Below, in pieces: positions 20,101 through 21,577 of a stretch of 21,577 bases of DNA (its first letter is position 1; each line of letters opens with the position of its first letter). This DNA comes from Cyanobacteria bacterium OH_CBB_238 (GTDB lineage Bacteria > Cyanobacteriota > Vampirovibrionia > Gastranaerophilales > Gastranaerophilaceae): contig JAEYQN010000087.1 of the NCBI GenBank assembly GCA_023409995.1, forward strand, positions 1 through 21,577, written 5' to 3'. Below the pieces are notes generated by a model that did not search any database, was not told where the DNA came from, and saw only the letters and a program-made list of their open reading frames with translations. Both the position numbers and the translations under genes were made by a program.

Positions 20101-20619
20101 TTACCCTGCACAACATGGTTTTTGACCATCACTTGTGGAACAGCCAGAGACACAGTTTTTACACGAGTCCATCACTTTTCCATTTTTTGCATAATATTTA
20201 TACCCACTCATCCACTTTGGTTCCTTACAAGAGCAGGTCTGCATAAAGGACAAAAATCTAATAAATCGTTCATAAACAGATTTTGGCAAAGAGGACTCAA
20301 ACTTCCCAACATTTTTTGTAACTTCATTATCATCAAGCATCAATACATCTTTCATAAAATTAGAGATGACAGAATTTCTTGCAATTATTGATTCTGCATT
20401 TTTTCTTCCTTTTGAAGTCAAAGTAATTAGTCCATAAGGCTGATAATTTATAAATTTCTTTTCCGCTAATGCTTTTACTGCATCTGAAGTGGAAGAAGCT
20501 CCCACTTTCAAGCGCAAAGAAACATCTTTTACCCTTGCGGCTTTCTGTTCCCTGACAATGTCATAAATTGCATTCAAGTAACATTCTTGGCTTTGAGTTA
20601 AATCATAGTTGATTTTCAT
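20101..20619 (-). CDS. DtxR-fold regulator with degenerate metal site and cysteine-rich C-terminal tail
   Basis: A 172-residue paralogue of the regulator at 474-932. The winged helix is intact (ARVKDVSLRLKVGASSTSDAVKALAEKKF, then the wing YGLITLTSKG), and the helical dimerisation domain aligns to about residue 126. Ligand positions have changed: D14 becomes C13, E17 becomes N16, H83 becomes N82, C106 becomes G105, H110 becomes S109; only the Glu (E108) remains. A tail then follows with seven Cys in 42 residues: C129, C131, C153, C156, C160, C169 and C170 (CSC, CKNCVSGC, PCC). This suggests sensing through thiols, zinc or an Fe-S cluster instead of the classic site. It lies upstream of the DUF2023 and ferredoxin genes, which are likely targets. 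AGGA precedes the ATG. Confidence 0.85.
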   Translation of the reverse strand: MKINYDLTQSQECYLNAIYDIVREQKAARVKDVSLRLKVGASSTSDAVKALAEKKFINYQPYGLITLTSKGRKNAESIIARNSVISNFMKDVLMLDDNEVTKNVGKFESSLPKSVYERFIRFLSFMQTCSCKEPKWMSGYKYYAKNGKVMDSCKNCVSGCSTSDGQKPCCAG

Positions 20620-20675
20620 ATTAATAATCCTGATAAAATATTTTCACCTATCAAGACATATTAACACATGACAAC

Positions 20676-21577
20676 CTACGAGTGAAAGACACTGAAAACA
20701 TTTGGGCGTTGTTCATTCGCAAATGATATTTTACCAGCATTACTAGCCTTTGGCTGATGATCGTATCTATATTGAGTCCAGAACCTACTTATAGCAGCCA
20801 ACGCAAACCCCATAAATCCAATTGAGAACAAATACGGAATACCTACAAGAACAGATTTTTTCTTAACTAAATTTTCAAGTTCTTGCTTGACTGTTTTGCC
20901 ACTATTTTTTGCGATTTCAACAGCCTTGTCTGCAAGTTCCGCCCTTGAAATTGCTTCAAGTGAGCCCTCTTTGGTACTTATAATATTTTTAAACCCGTCT
21001 TTATTTTTTACCGCCTTTAATACTCCTTTTTCTAAAAGAGAACTACCTACAATTGTATAAAAAGCGACCAAAGGAACTCTGGTCAAAACTTCTGCCTGAT
21101 CCAACTTACCTCTATCTTTTGCCGCATTATAATATCCAACAACACCAGACAGAACGGTTGCTGTTAATTGCCCCGTACTCAAAGCCAATTTGCCTTCTTT
21201 AGTAACATCAAAGTCAAAGTTCAAATATTTTTTCAGGAATTTTGAGAAATTCTTATTTTCAAAACCGATTTTGCCCAAACCGTCCGATATTGCTGCACCT
21301 GGTTCAAGAATTGTTTTGCTTAACTTCTGTAAAGCCTGTGACTTATGCCCAAATCCAGCTAACAAAAGAGCAGACCCTAATGATGCAGCTGAAAATATTC
21401 CAACATTTTTTAAATGCTTTTTAGCGCTCTTCTCAACTTTATCTTGTTGCACTTTTGTTTCTGTCTGTTCTTTATCAAGGTTTGCAATATTATTAAAATC
21501 CGACTTTTTGAAAACCTTCAATGTAAATAAGTTTTTTGCAAAACTTAATCCATATTCAGCGGCAGGAATGGCAGCAC
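20676..21577 (-). CDS. Unrecognised membrane protein, 5' truncated by window edge
   Basis: The frame is open from the stop at 20676 to the right edge with no ATG needed: it reads AAIPAAEYGLSFAKNLFT before the TTG at 21521, so that TTG is almost surely internal. About 300 residues are visible. Hydrophobic segments near GIFSAASLGSALLLAGFG, LSTGQLTATVLSGVVGYY, RVPLVAFYTIVGSSLL and VGIPYLFSIGFMGFALAAISRFW alternate with Lys-rich helices, suggesting four or so membrane passes. The last residues, GKISFANEQRPNVFSVFHS, are soluble. There are no Cys in the visible part and no family I recognise. It may be lineage-specific. Its stop lies 56 bases before the DtxR-like gene and no terminator is seen between, so co-transcription is possible. 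Confidence 0.75.
   Translation of the reverse strand, partial: AAIPAAEYGLSFAKNLFTLKVFKKSDFNNIANLDKEQTETKVQQDKVEKSAKKHLKNVGIFSAASLGSALLLAGFGHKSQALQKLSKTILEPGAAISDGLGKIGFENKNFSKFLKKYLNFDFDVTKEGKLALSTGQLTATVLSGVVGYYNAAKDRGKLDQAEVLTRVPLVAFYTIVGSSLLEKGVLKAVKNKDGFKNIISTKEGSLEAISRAELADKAVEIAKNSGKTVKQELENLVKKKSVLVGIPYLFSIGFMGFALAAISRFWTQYRYDHQPKASNAGKISFANEQRPNVFSVFHS

Noticed and set aside
1..21577. CRISPR array, insertion sequence or rRNA
   Set aside because: No regularly spaced repeats, no transposase motifs with terminal repeats and no rRNA sequence were seen on reading both strands.

Overview
The window is AT-rich chromosomal DNA from a bacterium with a Gram-negative-type envelope. It carries an OmpH/Skp-like periplasmic protein, GlmU and a polysaccharide flippase, but no phage structural, transposase or CRISPR sequence. 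Low GC, Feo iron uptake, spmA/spmB without other sporulation genes, three tRNA genes lacking an encoded CCA, and odd 'orphan' proteins with an N-terminal ISFRG-like patch together suggest the gut non-photosynthetic cyanobacterial relatives (Gastranaerophilales/Vampirovibrionia). That placement is inference from gene content; no 16S gene or marker tree is available here.

Left part (1-4022). A truncated coiled-coil protein ends at a clear terminator. An iron block follows: a DtxR-type regulator with most metal ligands intact, tail-to-tail with feoAB. The feoAB promoter carries a DtxR-like palindrome, TTAGTGTACTAA, at its start point. Divergent from feoA is a small secreted cysteine-rich protein. 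Next comes a compact divergent pair, an XRE repressor and a previously overlooked 52-residue gene, separated by tandem AAAACGTAT repeats that overlap the promoters. A tRNA-Leu(GAG) follows.

Middle part (4141-13594). Mostly housekeeping operons: spmA-spmB; glmU-prs (UDP-GlcNAc and PRPP supply); rimP-nusA, preceded by a terminator in the leader that fits NusA autoregulation by attenuation; and a tightly overlapping chain of secreted TPR protein, dusB and a GIY-YIG domain protein. This chain ends in a terminator whose loop holds the last stop codon. tRNA-Cys(GCA) and tRNA-Gly(UCC) lie on the minus strand.

Right part (13652-21577). An alpha-oxoamine synthase (BioF/KBL/SPT family); an unfamiliar 423-residue protein with a kinase-like catalytic loop but little N-lobe; an OmpH-like chaperone; and, divergent from it, a polysaccharide flippase overlapping a family-4 uracil-DNA glycosylase. 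A minus-strand group then holds a monocluster ferredoxin, a DUF2023 protein and a second DtxR-fold regulator. The second regulator has lost most metal ligands and gained a seven-cysteine tail. The window ends inside a membrane protein of unknown function.

Most promising for novelty are: the DtxR paralogue with the cysteine tail, whose CKNC motif resembles the N-terminus of FeoB in the same window; the XRE/52-residue divergent switch; and the kinase-like orphan.
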